In this document: positions 20,012 to 30,380 of the stretch, in pieces
How positions within the stretch are numbered: the stretch's first letter is position 1
Layout of the letters: each line of letters begins with the position of its first letter
Assembly: GCA_905178155.1 (NCBI GenBank)
Contig: CAJINV010000013.1
Location: 1,740,281 to 1,804,280 of the forward strand
Direction: 5' to 3'
Source of the DNA: Amoebophrya sp. A120
Taxonomy: Eukaryota; Sar; Dinophyceae; Syndiniales; Amoebophryaceae
DNA length: 64,000 nucleotides
Program-made: the position numbers and the translations under genes
Notes under the pieces: generated by a model
Databases searched by the model: none
What the model saw: only the letters and a program-made list of their open reading frames with translations
What the model was told of the DNA's origin: nothing

Positions 20012-22165
20012 ATGGACGGTGCAGCGAATACGATCGAAAATGGCCCAGTGAAAGAAGAAAAAGCAGTAGCTCACGAACCACACGTCACAAGAACGTCTCC
20101 GTGGTCCTCAGACGGCGGCCTGGCCGTGGTGCGCGTGAAACCCCTTGCCGCGGAGGAGGGAGGCGCGGCGTCTTTGGCCGCGGCGCAGCAGCAGGGCAAA
20201 GGAAACCACAAAGAGCTGCGCACTGCTGGCACCTCTCCTGCAGCGCGGCCTGTTGGCGCCGGCACTGCGACCGGAGTTGTGAGTGAAGAGCATGAAGATC
20301 GTGGCAGCGATGTCAAGGCTGATGACGTCGCGGCCCCTGCTAGTTTTCTTGTCGATGCGGAAGAACTACAGAGGCAACAAGATGTTTCCTCGTCTCTCAC
20401 CGTCCACGGTCGCACATTTGACTATCCGCAGTTTGTCTTCCAGGGCACCAGTGCGACGCAGCAAGTTGTGTACGAGCAGTTCATGCCGCGGCGAATCGAG
20501 GATTTCTTCTACCGAGGAAAAAACTGCAACATTATCGCGTACGGGCAGACCGGCAGCGGCAAAACGCACACCATGTTCGGCCCGCCCGGGATGATGGGCA
20601 AAGCGGGAAAAGCAGATTTCGACCTAACCGGGTTTCTCACACCACCAGCAAGTTCGCCCGCTAGGGAGACAACAAAAAACAACAAAACTACACCAGCATT
20701 GCACAACAATCTCGGGCCCGAGCAGCAGAATTTGTGGCTGTGCCCGCGCGGGATTCTGGAAATTTTCCGCCTCGTGCAGCAGGAAAAGCGAGGTCGGAAA
20801 CTGGTTCTCACCGGATCCGCTGTGGAGCTGACGGCAATGGACGGCAATTTGGATTTGCTACTGAAACAAAAGCGCAAAGCCGCGGACGGAGCCATGTTCG
20901 GACGGTTTACCGGGGCGAGCGGCGTCTCGCTGGACCGGACCTGCAGGCCGAGCCGACTGTGCGGCATGACGCAGATTTTTCTGGATACGCTCGACGACAT
21001 AAAAGTGCTGTTCAGCGCGATCAGTACGCGCAACACTTCCGCGACGGGGTTGAACAGCACGTCCTCACGGAGTCACTGTTTCGTCTTTTTGTGGTTGTAC
21101 GAACTGGTTGATGAAATAAATCAAAATGGAAGTTGTAGAACTGCGCAGACAAGCTCGGTATCAACATCGTCGTCCACAGGTAGTACAACGACAAAACCTT
21201 TTCTAGCCTCCTCCCGCTTCCAGTTTGTCGACCTGGCCGGCTCGGAGCGACTGGAAGAAGCCCACGACGGCAATGCGAACTGGCGGACCGGGGTGGCGGG
21301 CGTGATCGAGGGCTGGTTAACAAATTACAGTCTGATGATGCTGTCCTCCTGCGTGCGGGAGTTGGCGCAGACGAAGCCGGAAAAGCGGAAAAATTTTTCG
21401 CTAAGGCTGTTCATGGTGGACGTGGTGTTTCTCTTGGAGGAATCCTCGCTCAATTCCGACCCCAACTCGGAATCGAAAACGCTGATGATTGTCTGCATGT
21501 CCGCGGCGGAGAAAAATTCGCAGCAGTCCCGGTTCGCGCTGGAGTTTGGCGAGACCTTCGCGAGTCTCAGCTTGAGGAAAAACCGAGTGGGGGACCACGG
21601 GGCATCGTCGTCACGTCTGGAAGAAGACGGAACTTTATTTGTAAACGAGGCAATCCAAAAAGCGGAGGTTCTCGAGGTGGTGCGGAAAAAGCACTTGAAG
21701 ATTTTTGAAGAAAACAAAGCGAACCTCCCGGTGCTGGAAGACGGGATTTTCGCTGGGAAAAAGCACAATCGATACGTCATGGTGCGTGCGGCGCTGGCAA
21801 AGGACGCGAAATTTATGCTAGAAGTGATCGACAGGATCACCACGGGCGGTGGTGGTGGTGAGGCGGCTGGTGCTGCGAGCAGCAGCGGCGCAGGAAATAC
21901 AAGCGGTAGTTTGAATGGAATCACGGTGAAGAATGCAGGTTCTGCAGCAAGTAATGAATGCGTTGCAGAGCAAGCGTTGTCGTCCAAACACATCATGGAA
22001 AGCGAAGCTGAAATGTCCAAAAACGTAGAAAACTCGTCATCAATTATAGCTGTGCCGTCTTATGCGCAAGCAGAAGCAAGAGATCAATGGACACAGAGAG
22101 AAATGTCATATTTCTTCAGCAAAGTTTCTCCCGAGCTACACGTGTTCGCATCGATTTTAGTATGA
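20012..22165 (+). CDS. Divergent kinesin motor protein
   Basis: 717 residues from the ATG at 20012 (MDGAANTIENGPVKEE). The motor elements appear in order: VVRVKPL near residue 35, FDYPQFVFQG, the P-loop AYGQTGSGKTHTMFGPPG near 178, switch I NSTSSRSH near 348 and switch II FVDLAGSE near 405. It is a microtubule motor ATPase by family. Oddities: after switch II the usual R-D-S-K-L-T-R-L-L and S-P motifs are replaced by RLFMVDVVFLLEESSLN and VCMSAAEKN; a Ser/Thr-rich insertion precedes switch II; and a 120-residue low-complexity insert sits between the first strand and FDYP. The nucleotide-binding residues are intact, so ATP binding is likely, but coupling may be altered. There is no long coiled-coil tail, only about 180 residues after the motor. 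The frame is open upstream to 19847. Confidence 0.85.
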   Translation: MDGAANTIENGPVKEEKAVAHEPHVTRTSPWSSDGGLAVVRVKPLAAEEGGAASLAAAQQQGKGNHKELRTAGTSPAARPVGAGTATGVVSEEHEDRGSDVKADDVAAPASFLVDAEELQRQQDVSSSLTVHGRTFDYPQFVFQGTSATQQVVYEQFMPRRIEDFFYRGKNCNIIAYGQTGSGKTHTMFGPPGMMGKAGKADFDLTGFLTPPASSPARETTKNNKTTPALHNNLGPEQQNLWLCPRGILEIFRLVQQEKRGRKLVLTGSAVELTAMDGNLDLLLKQKRKAADGAMFGRFTGASGVSLDRTCRPSRLCGMTQIFLDTLDDIKVLFSAISTRNTSATGLNSTSSRSHCFVFLWLYELVDEINQNGSCRTAQTSSVSTSSSTGSTTTKPFLASSRFQFVDLAGSERLEEAHDGNANWRTGVAGVIEGWLTNYSLMMLSSCVRELAQTKPEKRKNFSLRLFMVDVVFLLEESSLNSDPNSESKTLMIVCMSAAEKNSQQSRFALEFGETFASLSLRKNRVGDHGASSSRLEEDGTLFVNEAIQKAEVLEVVRKKHLKIFEENKANLPVLEDGIFAGKKHNRYVMVRAALAKDAKFMLEVIDRITTGGGGGEAAGAASSSGAGNTSGSLNGITVKNAGSAASNECVAEQALSSKHIMESEAEMSKNVENSSSIIAVPSYAQAEARDQWTQREMSYFFSKVSPELHVFASILV

Positions 22166-22667
22166 CAAAGCAAGAATAAAGGAAAAGCAACGAGGACGTT
22201 GCTCTTGAAAGAAGTCCTGCCTAAACGTACTCGACAGGAGGTCATTTTCTGTGAGGACTTTATCTGTGATTCGGTTTTGAAGATGGAAAGCGGTTTTGAA
22301 AAAAGTGTGAGCCAGATGAATAATCCTCTAGCAGTTGTCCTCAGAGAGGCCTTGCCCCAGTGATTTTTGAGAGAGCGGTCCGAACATTAGACAGGGTGTG
22401 GCAGTGAGGATCAGATCTGAATTTATCGAACAGGTCCTAAAAAAATAGTTGTCATTTACGTACTTATGCACTACAGTCAGCCTTTCTCCTCCTGTTCCGA
22501 AAGGTAGCGCTAGCGCTGTTCACATCAAGGATAGAAACAACCACGCAAGTCGCAACGAAAGGTTTAATATGGTTTACCCTGATGTTCTAGTGCAGTTGGC
22601 GTCTATGCAATTTCATCAGTAGACAGAGCACTCTACGTAATAAAACGGAACAACTACGCAAAGCAAG
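22166..22667. other. Spacer without recognised gene
   Basis: No supported frame; probably the kinesin 3-prime UTR and the promoter of the next gene. Confidence 0.4.
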
Positions 22668-23297
22668 ATGTTTGGTCTGGTCGCGCCCTTCGCGATTCTG
22701 CTTCAAGCTGCCACGACGCTGTGGATTTGGAGCGTGTGGACCTGGCGGTACGCGCTGAAGACCGCGTTCAAGCCGGCCGGGTGTTCCAACCGCGTAGCGG
22801 AGTTCAAGACCTACGGCTTCCCCTCCTGGATGCTCGGCGTGATCGGGTTCTTCGAGCTGTTCTTCGCGACGCTGCTGACGATTGGAATCATGCTCCCGAA
22901 GTGCATGTTTCTCGTCACGGGTTCCCTCGGGCTGATGATCCTGATGACCGGCGCGGTGGCGGCGCATGCGAAAGTGAGGGACCCCTTCGTGAAGTACTGC
23001 GCCGCGCTCGGGATCGGGATCGCGGCGGTCATCGTCTTTGCGTACAGCGTGGTCTATTTTCTGCGGTCCAGCACGAACGACTACGAGACGATAAACGATT
23101 TGATACCGAAAAGCTTCGACGATTTTTTCGTCTTGCTCGAGTCGGTGTTTCTCTACGGGACGTGCGCGCCGGACGGAACGGAACTAGGAGCGGGCGATTG
23201 CGTGTCCGAGATGTTTTCGAAACAAGGGCTGGAGAGTTTCAACGCGTTTCTACTACCGGTGACATGCCTGCTGCCGATATGGAGTGGGTTGCAGTAA
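22668..23297 (+). CDS. DoxX-like membrane protein, paralogue 2
   Basis: Intronless frame of 209 residues starting MFGLVAPFAILLQAATTLWI. It shares LWIWSVWTWR and the EFKTYGFPSWMLGVIGFFEL block with the gene at 12042, so they are paralogues about 10 kb apart. Helices: the N-terminal segment, LGVIGFFELFFATLLTIGIM, MFLVTGSLGLMILMTGAVAA and AALGIGIAAVIVFAYSVVYF, with the H-A-K-V-R-D-P loop typical of DoxX-like proteins. The C-terminal 70 residues have Cys and acidic residues and a final hydrophobic stretch not seen in paralogue 1. The splice site of paralogue 1 falls exactly after the shared W-T-W-R, so intron gain or loss has occurred since duplication. Confidence 0.65.
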   Translation: MFGLVAPFAILLQAATTLWIWSVWTWRYALKTAFKPAGCSNRVAEFKTYGFPSWMLGVIGFFELFFATLLTIGIMLPKCMFLVTGSLGLMILMTGAVAAHAKVRDPFVKYCAALGIGIAAVIVFAYSVVYFLRSSTNDYETINDLIPKSFDDFFVLLESVFLYGTCAPDGTELGAGDCVSEMFSKQGLESFNAFLLPVTCLLPIWSGLQ

Positions 23298-23429
23298 TCA
23301 TGGTTTTGAGTCAGAATCGGAACTTTACGATTTATTTTGTTAAGACTGCTTTTTGCATGCGAAGTGGATTCGACATGACGGTGAGGCACAAAATCTAGCT
23401 GTTTTTGCATGTTTTTTTCAAAAATCAGC

Positions 23430-24535
23430 TCTCGCAAATTTTCAAAAATCAAGGCTGTAGGTATTTTTTACTCAGCCGCCAGGGCCAGCAGCACGGCCGT
23501 GGGAAGGACAGGAAACGACCCATCAATTGTTGACTGCAGTTTGAACCCGCGGCGCAAAAGTTATTTTGTCCGATTTTCAGGGTGAGGCGGAGGTCTCGCC
23601 AATTTTGATTTTCGAAATTTCGCCAGAAATGATGTCCGGGTTTCGCGAAGTTTCTATCGCCGTGGGAGGGTATCATGCGTCCAACCGGCACAGGCGAGCA
23701 GCTCCGTCGGGAAAACGCAGCTTGCGCATCTTTTTGCCCGGAGTCGCATTCCTCAGGTCTCGCAAATTTTTCAAAAATACTGAAAAGATTGTTTTCCTCA
23801 CTGCGAAGCAAGGTCGTTGCGGCTGTCGGCAAAAGAGGCTGCTGATGCCTCGATGAACGGAAAATCGTGGTCGGGGCTCGTTTAGCTGTCTGGGGACAGA
23901 GGAAGGCGCTCGTTAATTTTTTTATTTTGAACCAAAAGGGATTTTTTTCACAGCGCAAATTGATGAGGCAGCTCCTTTCCAACCAGTCAACGCGGAAGCG
24001 GTTCTCAAGCTGTGTCAGACGTGCTACCGGGAAAGGCGAAGTCTCACAAATTTTTTCGAATCCACGCAAAGTTGTCGCAGGGGATGACGGATTCCGGCGT
24101 TAAGAAAGCAGCACACAGAAAAGCACGGGTGGCATACAGGCGAATCACCAACGCGAAATGGGCCTCAAGAAGTTTTTTTCCGTGTCTCAGCAGCCCACCA
24201 CGCTCGCAAATTTTTTCGCACAATGCAAAAAATGTTTCTATACTAAGCGGTCAAAAAGGGTAGCGGGCCGTAGTTCGGCTAGAAAACGTGTCCGCTGGAG
24301 TTGTATGCGAACTCGAGGAAGGGGGGGCTCGCAAATTTTCTAAAATTGATCTGAGACTATTTTTGTACTTGGCGATAAAGGTGTGATACTAGTTGTAGAT
24401 GGTCGACCCATCATCCATCACCACGCGTGGCGAGGGTGACGGCTCCACACGATCCGGTCTCGAACGCGACACGGCAGAAAAACTCGCTTTGCCGATTTGT
24501 CGCCCTGGGGCGACTCTCGCGAATTTTGTGAAATA
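23430..24535. repeat. Array of CTCGCAAATTTTTCAAAAA cores, ~125-185 bp apart
   Basis: Copies of a core of the type CTCGCAAATTTTTCAAAAAT occur near 23432, 23596, 23758, 23908, 24043, 24203, 24328 and 24513. Sequence between cores is poorly conserved. No protein frame is supported; open frames here are short. Confidence 0.7.
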
Positions 24536-25070
24536 TCGTTTTTAAGGGTATAGAAAATGCAATCCCAAGAACAAACTTAAAAATTTTACATGCTCTGCTC
24601 CGTGCGCGGAAAACAAAGCGAGCGCACGCTTTGCATTATGAAAAACGAAACTGCTAGGAATTTATAGATGGCAGCGACTATACAGAGGCGCAAAACGATT
24701 TCGGTTGGAGAAAGGTAGTAGTTTGCATTACAAAATACACTGATAAGCAATCACAAGATAGCTGCACCCAATGCATGAATAAGCAGCAGCTATACAGTTT
24801 CAACGAAAGCACTACAGGCGGCCGCACTTAAAATTTTCTACGACGTTGCAGTACGTGGGTACTGGTAGCGATTTGTGTAGCGCGGCAAGCTCGCAACTGA
24901 AGATCCAAGTAGAAGCGCACGAGAGCGCCGCTGTTCCGGGGATGCACAGGTCCTGAGAATGTTAGTTTTTTTCATTGAGACGCCAGAGATGAGAACTAAT
25001 GACGAAGCGAAGTGAGGTAGAGAGAGAGTAGCCGCGCGCGTCCTTTTTCAATTAAAAAAAACCTTTAGCA
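24536..25070. other. AT-rich spacer
   Basis: No gene, repeat or structure supported. TTGCATTA words recur (24632, 24725). Confidence 0.35.
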
Positions 25071-25680
25071 GATGTGTCGCCATGAGGGCGAGCCCGCTAT
25101 GGGCGGCGCTGGGGCGCCTTTTTGTGCTACTTTTGCCGAGCGGCGGGGGAAGGCGCGCGCTTTGATTCCATCCGGGAGAGAATGGAAAAAAAAGCCCCCG
25201 CCCGGGCGCCCCTGGGCTTTCGTTCAAGGGCGCCAATGGGCGAGGATCGCGGAAAAGCGAAGCAAAGCCTTCCGCAGCGCCTGCGGGAGGCAATCGCTTC
25301 CACTTCCGCGCGGGGAACGAAAAGGGGCGCGGCCTTGCTTCTGGTTTACCGGTATCGCGCCGGAGACCCCGGCACGGTCCTCGGCCGATTTGGCGCCGGT
25401 TCCCCCGTACTGGGGGCCGCCGCGAAAGTGGGCCCCCCCTTCTCTCTCCGCGCTATGCGCCAGCTCCGGCAATTGTAGCACGCACCAACTTCGGCCCCTT
25501 GGCCATGTATTTGGCCGCTGCGGCCTACTGCCAGAAATGGCGCAACGTTCGGGGCTTAAAGTCGCCCCGCAATTGGTACCCTTAGCGGCTTGGCCGCGCG
25601 GGCGCTTTATGGAAGATGGCCCGCAACCAGGTGGCGCCGCGTCTGCGGAAAGACGGCAGCCAGCCTGACACCTTGCCGAC
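25071..25680. other. GC-rich block
   Basis: Sharply bounded GC-rich segment with many CGCC/GGCG words. Frames are open on both strands (198 codons on +, 232 on -) but their products are Arg/Pro/Gly/Ala-rich without motif, as expected from low stop density. Composition resembles the block at 33960-35500, so both may be copies of one repeat class. Confidence 0.45.
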
Positions 25681-26030
25681 GTAATGTCGCCGTGCCCACG
25701 CGCGCTGTTTTGAATAAGTTGTGAATCACCGCGGCCCTCCAGAATGAAGGAGTTTATTTTTTTCCGATGATGTTCACGTGAAGAATTACACGAGATGACG
25801 TTGCAAACATTTTGTGGCGAGTTAATGTCTTTCAATATTACAATTTGAACCACACAGCGCGACCTACCAACTGCTTTCGTTCCACCACGCAGGCAGACCT
25901 TTGGTGCCCACAGCCTCGACACCCACCAGCAGCGGCTCAGCCCGTATTAGACCTGCGGCGCGGTTGAAGGGCCACCGGCATCGGTGCTTTTCATTTCCAT
26001 AGACTGTTGATTGATGTTGTTTGTGTGCAG
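25681..26030. other. Spacer, possible upstream exon of gene A
   Basis: A GCAG acceptor near 25891 followed by an open stretch (ADLWCPQPRHPPAAAQP) and a GTATTAG donor near 25950 would join in phase 0 to the exon at 26031. This is weak; the true start of gene A is unresolved. Confidence 0.25.
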
Positions 26031-26882
26031 AAGAAGTTCTATTTGTTTATGCTTGGAGTCGAGCAGATGTTTGTGCATTTTTGCACCAGCTATGCAGATG
26101 CGCCCGAGCTGTCTAGTGTGATGCGCGCAGCTTGGGAAACTTATTTCATGTAAAAAACACAACCTTAAACTACATCCCAGGTTCGTGCAGCATGAATTTC
26201 ATGCCGTTGCTCATGGTCGAGGTCGAGCCGGACTACCGCCTTATTGATCGCCATGGCCGTGTGAGCAAGTACTTCTCCCTCACCGCCAGCTCCGTGCACT
26301 CAACGCGTCGTGTTTTTGTTGGAGTAACTCGGACGAGCGTCGTGTTTTTCTACAAGGCCAGGGATCCCACAGTGCAAGAGCTACGAAATAGAACTGCAAA
26401 AGCGGCTGCTTTGAATACAGTGATGATTTGCATTACAGATTATATGTGCCTTGCATGCCAAAAAGAAAGCGAACATGTACTGGCTGCATAATGTTGGCAT
26501 TCAAATCAAAAAGCTTTTGCAGTTTTATTTTGCATACCCGGACGAGGTCGCGATGATGCCAGGACGACGATCGCCACTGTTCGATGCCGCCAAGAACATG
26601 CCTTTGCCGCGTTTTGGATTAAGTAGTTTTATTAGTTTACATTGGAAGCGATACGCAAGTGCTCTGCTGCGAGAACGTCTGTGCATTTCAATTCCACGAT
26701 CAGTGTACTATCGTGGTGTGACTGAGAAAGCATATGACGAATGGCATGCAGACCGTATAGAAAGTCGCCAAGCATGGCTACGCGCTTGGTTCTGCCGACC
26801 CAGACCCATTTTTGTAAAGGAATTATACAGCTGCGTGGATCGAAGCAAGAGTAGCAGCAGTGTGGTAGAAGAAGTGGACTAA
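26031..26882 (+). CDS. Unrecognised gene A, 5-prime end unresolved (three exons placed)
   Basis: Exons 26031-26149, 26191-26371 and 26523-26882 join in frame. The first begins after a TGTGTGCAG acceptor with KKFYLFMLGVEQMFVHFC, the second reads MNFMPLLMVEVEPDYRLIDR, and the third ends SSSSVVEEVD. All borders are GT-AG; the first intron is only 41 nt. The second intron contains an introner-like element. An in-frame ATG at 26049 could be the start if there is no upstream exon. The product is a soluble, basic-aromatic protein (YYRGVTEKAYDEWHADR) with no motif I can name. Its exons are less GC-rich than those of genes B to E. Confidence 0.45.
26382..26536 (+). mobile_element. Probable introner element in gene A
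   Basis: TACGAAATAGAACTGCAAAAG at the left end, without its last base, pairs with the reverse complement of GCTTTTGCAGTTTTATTTTG at the right end; about 17 of 22 positions agree. The element contains TTGCATGCC and CATTACA words. No target duplication is visible, and its right end runs past the acceptor AG at 26522 into exon sequence. Confidence 0.5.
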
Positions 26883-27674
26883 TAAACAACGCAGATGTAC
26901 TATTGTGCGTTACCGTGATTCAATTGGCCCGTGTTATACAGAACTGCAGCTCTGCGGCGAGGAGCATTCTTTGCGTCGGTTGATGCTACATGTACCGTGT
27001 TCAAGTTTGCACAGCTGCTCTGTCTATTCGATAATCAAACGAAAATCTTCTGCGCCAAAACCACAACAAAAGCGTTCCTATGTCGAGGCTGTGATCAAAA
27101 AAAATTTCTAGAGTTGTGATTTGTGGGTTGTGTGAACGAGTTGTAGAACCAACAAAATGCATCAGAGTTGTGAATTATTTTTTTGCGCATTGCCGGATAC
27201 GTTGTGAAGCATAGATTTATTGTGGAAAAAAAGCCTGTCTCACGTGTGCGTGTGAAGTCTGTGTTTTTTGATGAGCTGAAAGCAAGAAGTGTGGGCGTGT
27301 GTGAAGAGTCTGTTGTTTTGTTTTGATATTGGAATCAACTTGAAATACCTATGCAGCGCTCTTGTTTTTGAAATGTATTTGTGCTTCTTGATATTGTCTT
27401 CATAAGAATTACTGCTAGCATTGCACCTGTGCGCTCTTTGATCCCCATAATTCCAACTAATTCCCACAATTGAAAAACTGCCCTTCCAATCACGCTGCTT
27501 TCCCAAATTCATGCTCTTTGGCAAATTGCATTACAAATTTTGACTTTTTTCGCATTGCGTCATCTTTTCGCATTGCGCGTTCGTCTTCTTTTCCAAAGCA
27601 AGCCCGTAGCTGAGAGATTGACGAATAATTGCGAATTTTACCTGAGGCGAAGGCAAATCAAACATCTTTTAAAG
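26883..27674. other. Spacer with a coding-like fragment
   Basis: At 26931-27119 a frame reads GAFFASVDATCTVFKFAQ and ends CRGCDQKKFLEL; its Cys and aromatic content is protein-like but no start or splice partner can be found. The rest is GT-rich and AT-rich without support for a gene. Confidence 0.3.
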
Positions 27675-30380
27675 ATGGCAGATAATAACGCAGGAGGTGG
27701 AGGAGGACCTGGTGGTGCTGGCCAAGAGCAACAGGCGGTTGCTCGCGGCAACTTGCTCGAACTGACAAACGTCAGAAAGCGATCTGGCGGAGTAGCATCG
27801 ACTTTGCTTAATGCAGTGACCGGTCAGGTCAGTCGGTCCTGGACCCAGTTGAGTTTAGTGATGCTACTCAAAATGCTGCAGGTGGCGCTACAAGATTCCA
27901 TTGAAGTGCTAATTTTGTTTTTTTGTTATTGTTTTGTGATGATTTGATGCGTGGCATGTGGTTGTTGTTGATGCAAAATAAACTATTCAATAAATTCATC
28001 ACTACAGCTGGGAGAACTGCAGCTGGTCTGCACGTCCTGCGCCAGAATGTTATTAGCAATTCTGGTGATCACAAGAACGCCCAGTCCGCCACAGCTTGGG
28101 ACCTTCCCGCGTTCCGGGCGTAACCTGTTACTTACGAAATACAAAAACCGCGCGAATTTGGCATGCATGTGGTGCATTATTGTGTCATGCAAAGATTTGC
28201 ACTCGCCTTCATCCACAGGCATTTACACCGGCGCTTGAGAATTTCGTAAGTTTTTAGTTTCATACCAGTACTGCTCCACGCCGCCACTGCCCGGATGACG
28301 TGCAGCTACCGCCAGAGTTGGCAGGACGTACTATTTTTTTTTTAATGTTGGCGCTTTGATGAAATCATGATGCTTTTCTTCATGCAGGATTTGCAAACTA
28401 AATTATACTACTACAACATTGCCAGGCTTGCCACATTTTGGATGGCTTGCAAAACGCCAGCGAGCGCCGGATCCTGGAAACTTGGTTTCGGATGCTGCAC
28501 CACTTTCACAGTCCGGATTTGGACGACGACATGGTCAACGGCCTGTGGCAGGAAGTATGAAAATGACAGATATAGCAAAGCAGCTACTGTTGCATGTAAA
28601 AATTACAAAGCAGTTTTGTATTTGCAAGGAGTGCACGTTTGTAGTATGGCTGCATAAATTTTGTGCTTTGTTATATTTTCAGTTGCATACGTGTACATCG
28701 CTCAGTGGCAGCCCAGCATGGTCGGCCTCGGCGAGTTCACGTTGAATTCACCCGAGCGTGCCCGTCCGCAACGGCAGCTGTTCGCCCCGGTCTTGATGGA
28801 CGCTCCCCGTGTCGCCCCGGAGCAAAACCCGGCTGCTGACGGAGGTAATCCCCCTGCTGCGCCCGCAGCTCCTGCTGTTGAAGCTGCCGCTCCGGCTCCG
28901 GCCGCGGACGAGGGCGTTGAGATGCCCGACGCCAATCCGGTTCCGCCGAAAGCTCCGGCTCCGGTCGTGCCCAACACGCCCGTCGCGGTGAAAGCTCCGG
29001 TTCCGAAGGCCAACCCCGCGCCGAAGGCCAAACCCGCGGCACCCGCGGCTGCTGCGGCTGCGCCGGAGGCCCCGACCACGACCGGTATGATTTTTTTTTG
29101 TTTCAATGAAGTCATGATTCAAAATTGCATGTTTTCATGAAAATATTTTACATGCAAATCATCTACTCCGCAGGTAATGACATGAGCGGCATGTTGGCGA
29201 TGCTCCAGCAGATGATGAGCACGGCGATGCAGTCCATGATGGCCGACTTGAAGGCCGAAGTGAAAGAGACTGTGATGACCGAGATGGCCGTGGCGAACTC
29301 GTTGAGCGACGCCGTCCCCGAGGAACAGCTTGAACAACCCCCGATCATCATCAGTGCTGCCGGTGTCCAGGACGGCGGTGTCTCCAACACCGCGAGTGCG
29401 AACTTGCAGACCCCGATCTCCCAGTCCGGCTTGCCGGTGCGGCAGTTGTTTCTGTCGGGAGAATCTGTCGGTCCGAAGGCTCCCCCCAGTGGGAAGGCTG
29501 GTATAACATCGTTTGTCATGGAGATAGAACTTGTGACGAGGCGGCATGAGTTTTGCAATGCTATATTTGTCCACTTTCTTTACAACAGCTGCGAAGCAGG
29601 GTGCAGTGACCTCGTCTGTCAACCCCGCTGCTGCCGATGCGAAGCCGAAAGCCGTGAAGAAGACGCTGCTACCGCCGGGTAAGATGTTTTTTGTTTTCAA
29701 ATATGAGCGTGTGCATGATGTGGCATTTTCTAAATAATTTTACTTCATAACTAATAACAGAATCTTCTCCGGTTCCGAAGGCTGTTCCGAAGGCTGCGCC
29801 GTTGTCCTCTGGTTTCAAAAAGAAGGAGTTACCCAAGACGACCCGCATGTCCAATCAGTCCGTGACCCCCGCGATCGCGCAGCCCGCCCCTGCGGCGGAA
29901 GCTCCGGCTGCTGCTTCGACCACCGCGGCGTCCTCGGGTGTGAATGTGACCATCGGCGCTGCTGCTGTGAACACGCCCGTGGTGTCCTCGACCGTGAGCG
30001 TGACCGTGCCGGACACCGAGGTCGTCGACCCCGCTGCCAAGCGTCGTCGTCTCTCGAGTACTACTGCGTCTGAAGCGAACTCTGTTATTCCGCCCGCCTA
30101 TGATCCGAACCTGACCTACAGCGCGAACCTGGGCCGTGGTGTGCCGATGGACGTTTTGATGAGCCAGTCCATGTTGAACCAGCAGGAGGAGATGCGTACC
30201 GCGATGCACTGTGATCAGCCCGAAGTTGAGATTCCGGAAGACGAAATCGCGGACTGGATCAACCCGCAGCCTGTCATGATCACTGGTGATAACGGCACCC
30301 AGATCCCGTTTGTCGACCCCACGCCGGATTCGGACGGCGATGTCGTTGATGAAGAAGATGATCTGTTGAAGGAGGATTAA
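27675..30380 (+). CDS. Unrecognised gene B, Ala/Pro-rich, eight exons, putative nuclear protein
   Basis: Exons 27675-27905, 28008-28119, 28269-28327, 28426-28554, 28706-29084, 29174-29500, 29589-29678 and 29761-30380 join to 648 residues; all seven introns can be drawn as GT-AG with matching phases. The N-terminus MADNNAGGGGGPGGAGQEQQ is followed by a helical part (LLELTNVRKRSGGVASTLLN), a region with ILDGLQNASERRILETWFRM, an Ala/Pro-rich stretch, a Met-rich helix (MLAMLQQMMSTAMQSMMADL), a second Ala/Thr stretch, a KRRR cluster that could be a nuclear localisation signal, and an acidic tail ending DEEDDLLKED. No family is recognised. The intron 28555-28705 could also use the repeated TGGCAG at its edges; the intron 28120-28268 holds a short inverted repeat ACTTACGAAAT...ATTTCGTAAGT. 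Confidence 0.65.

Noticed and set aside
23430-24535. CRISPR-like array of short repeats with variable spacers
   Set aside because: Spacing is irregular and far too wide, cores are imperfect and the genome is eukaryotic.
25072-25668. 198-codon + frame in GC-rich block
   Set aside because: An overlapping 232-codon frame on the other strand is equally good; neither has motifs.
28555-28705. GA-AG or TG-AG splicing of gene B at the repeated TGGCAG
   Set aside because: A canonical GT-AG pair with matching phase exists and differs only by a few residues; kept as an alternative in the entry.
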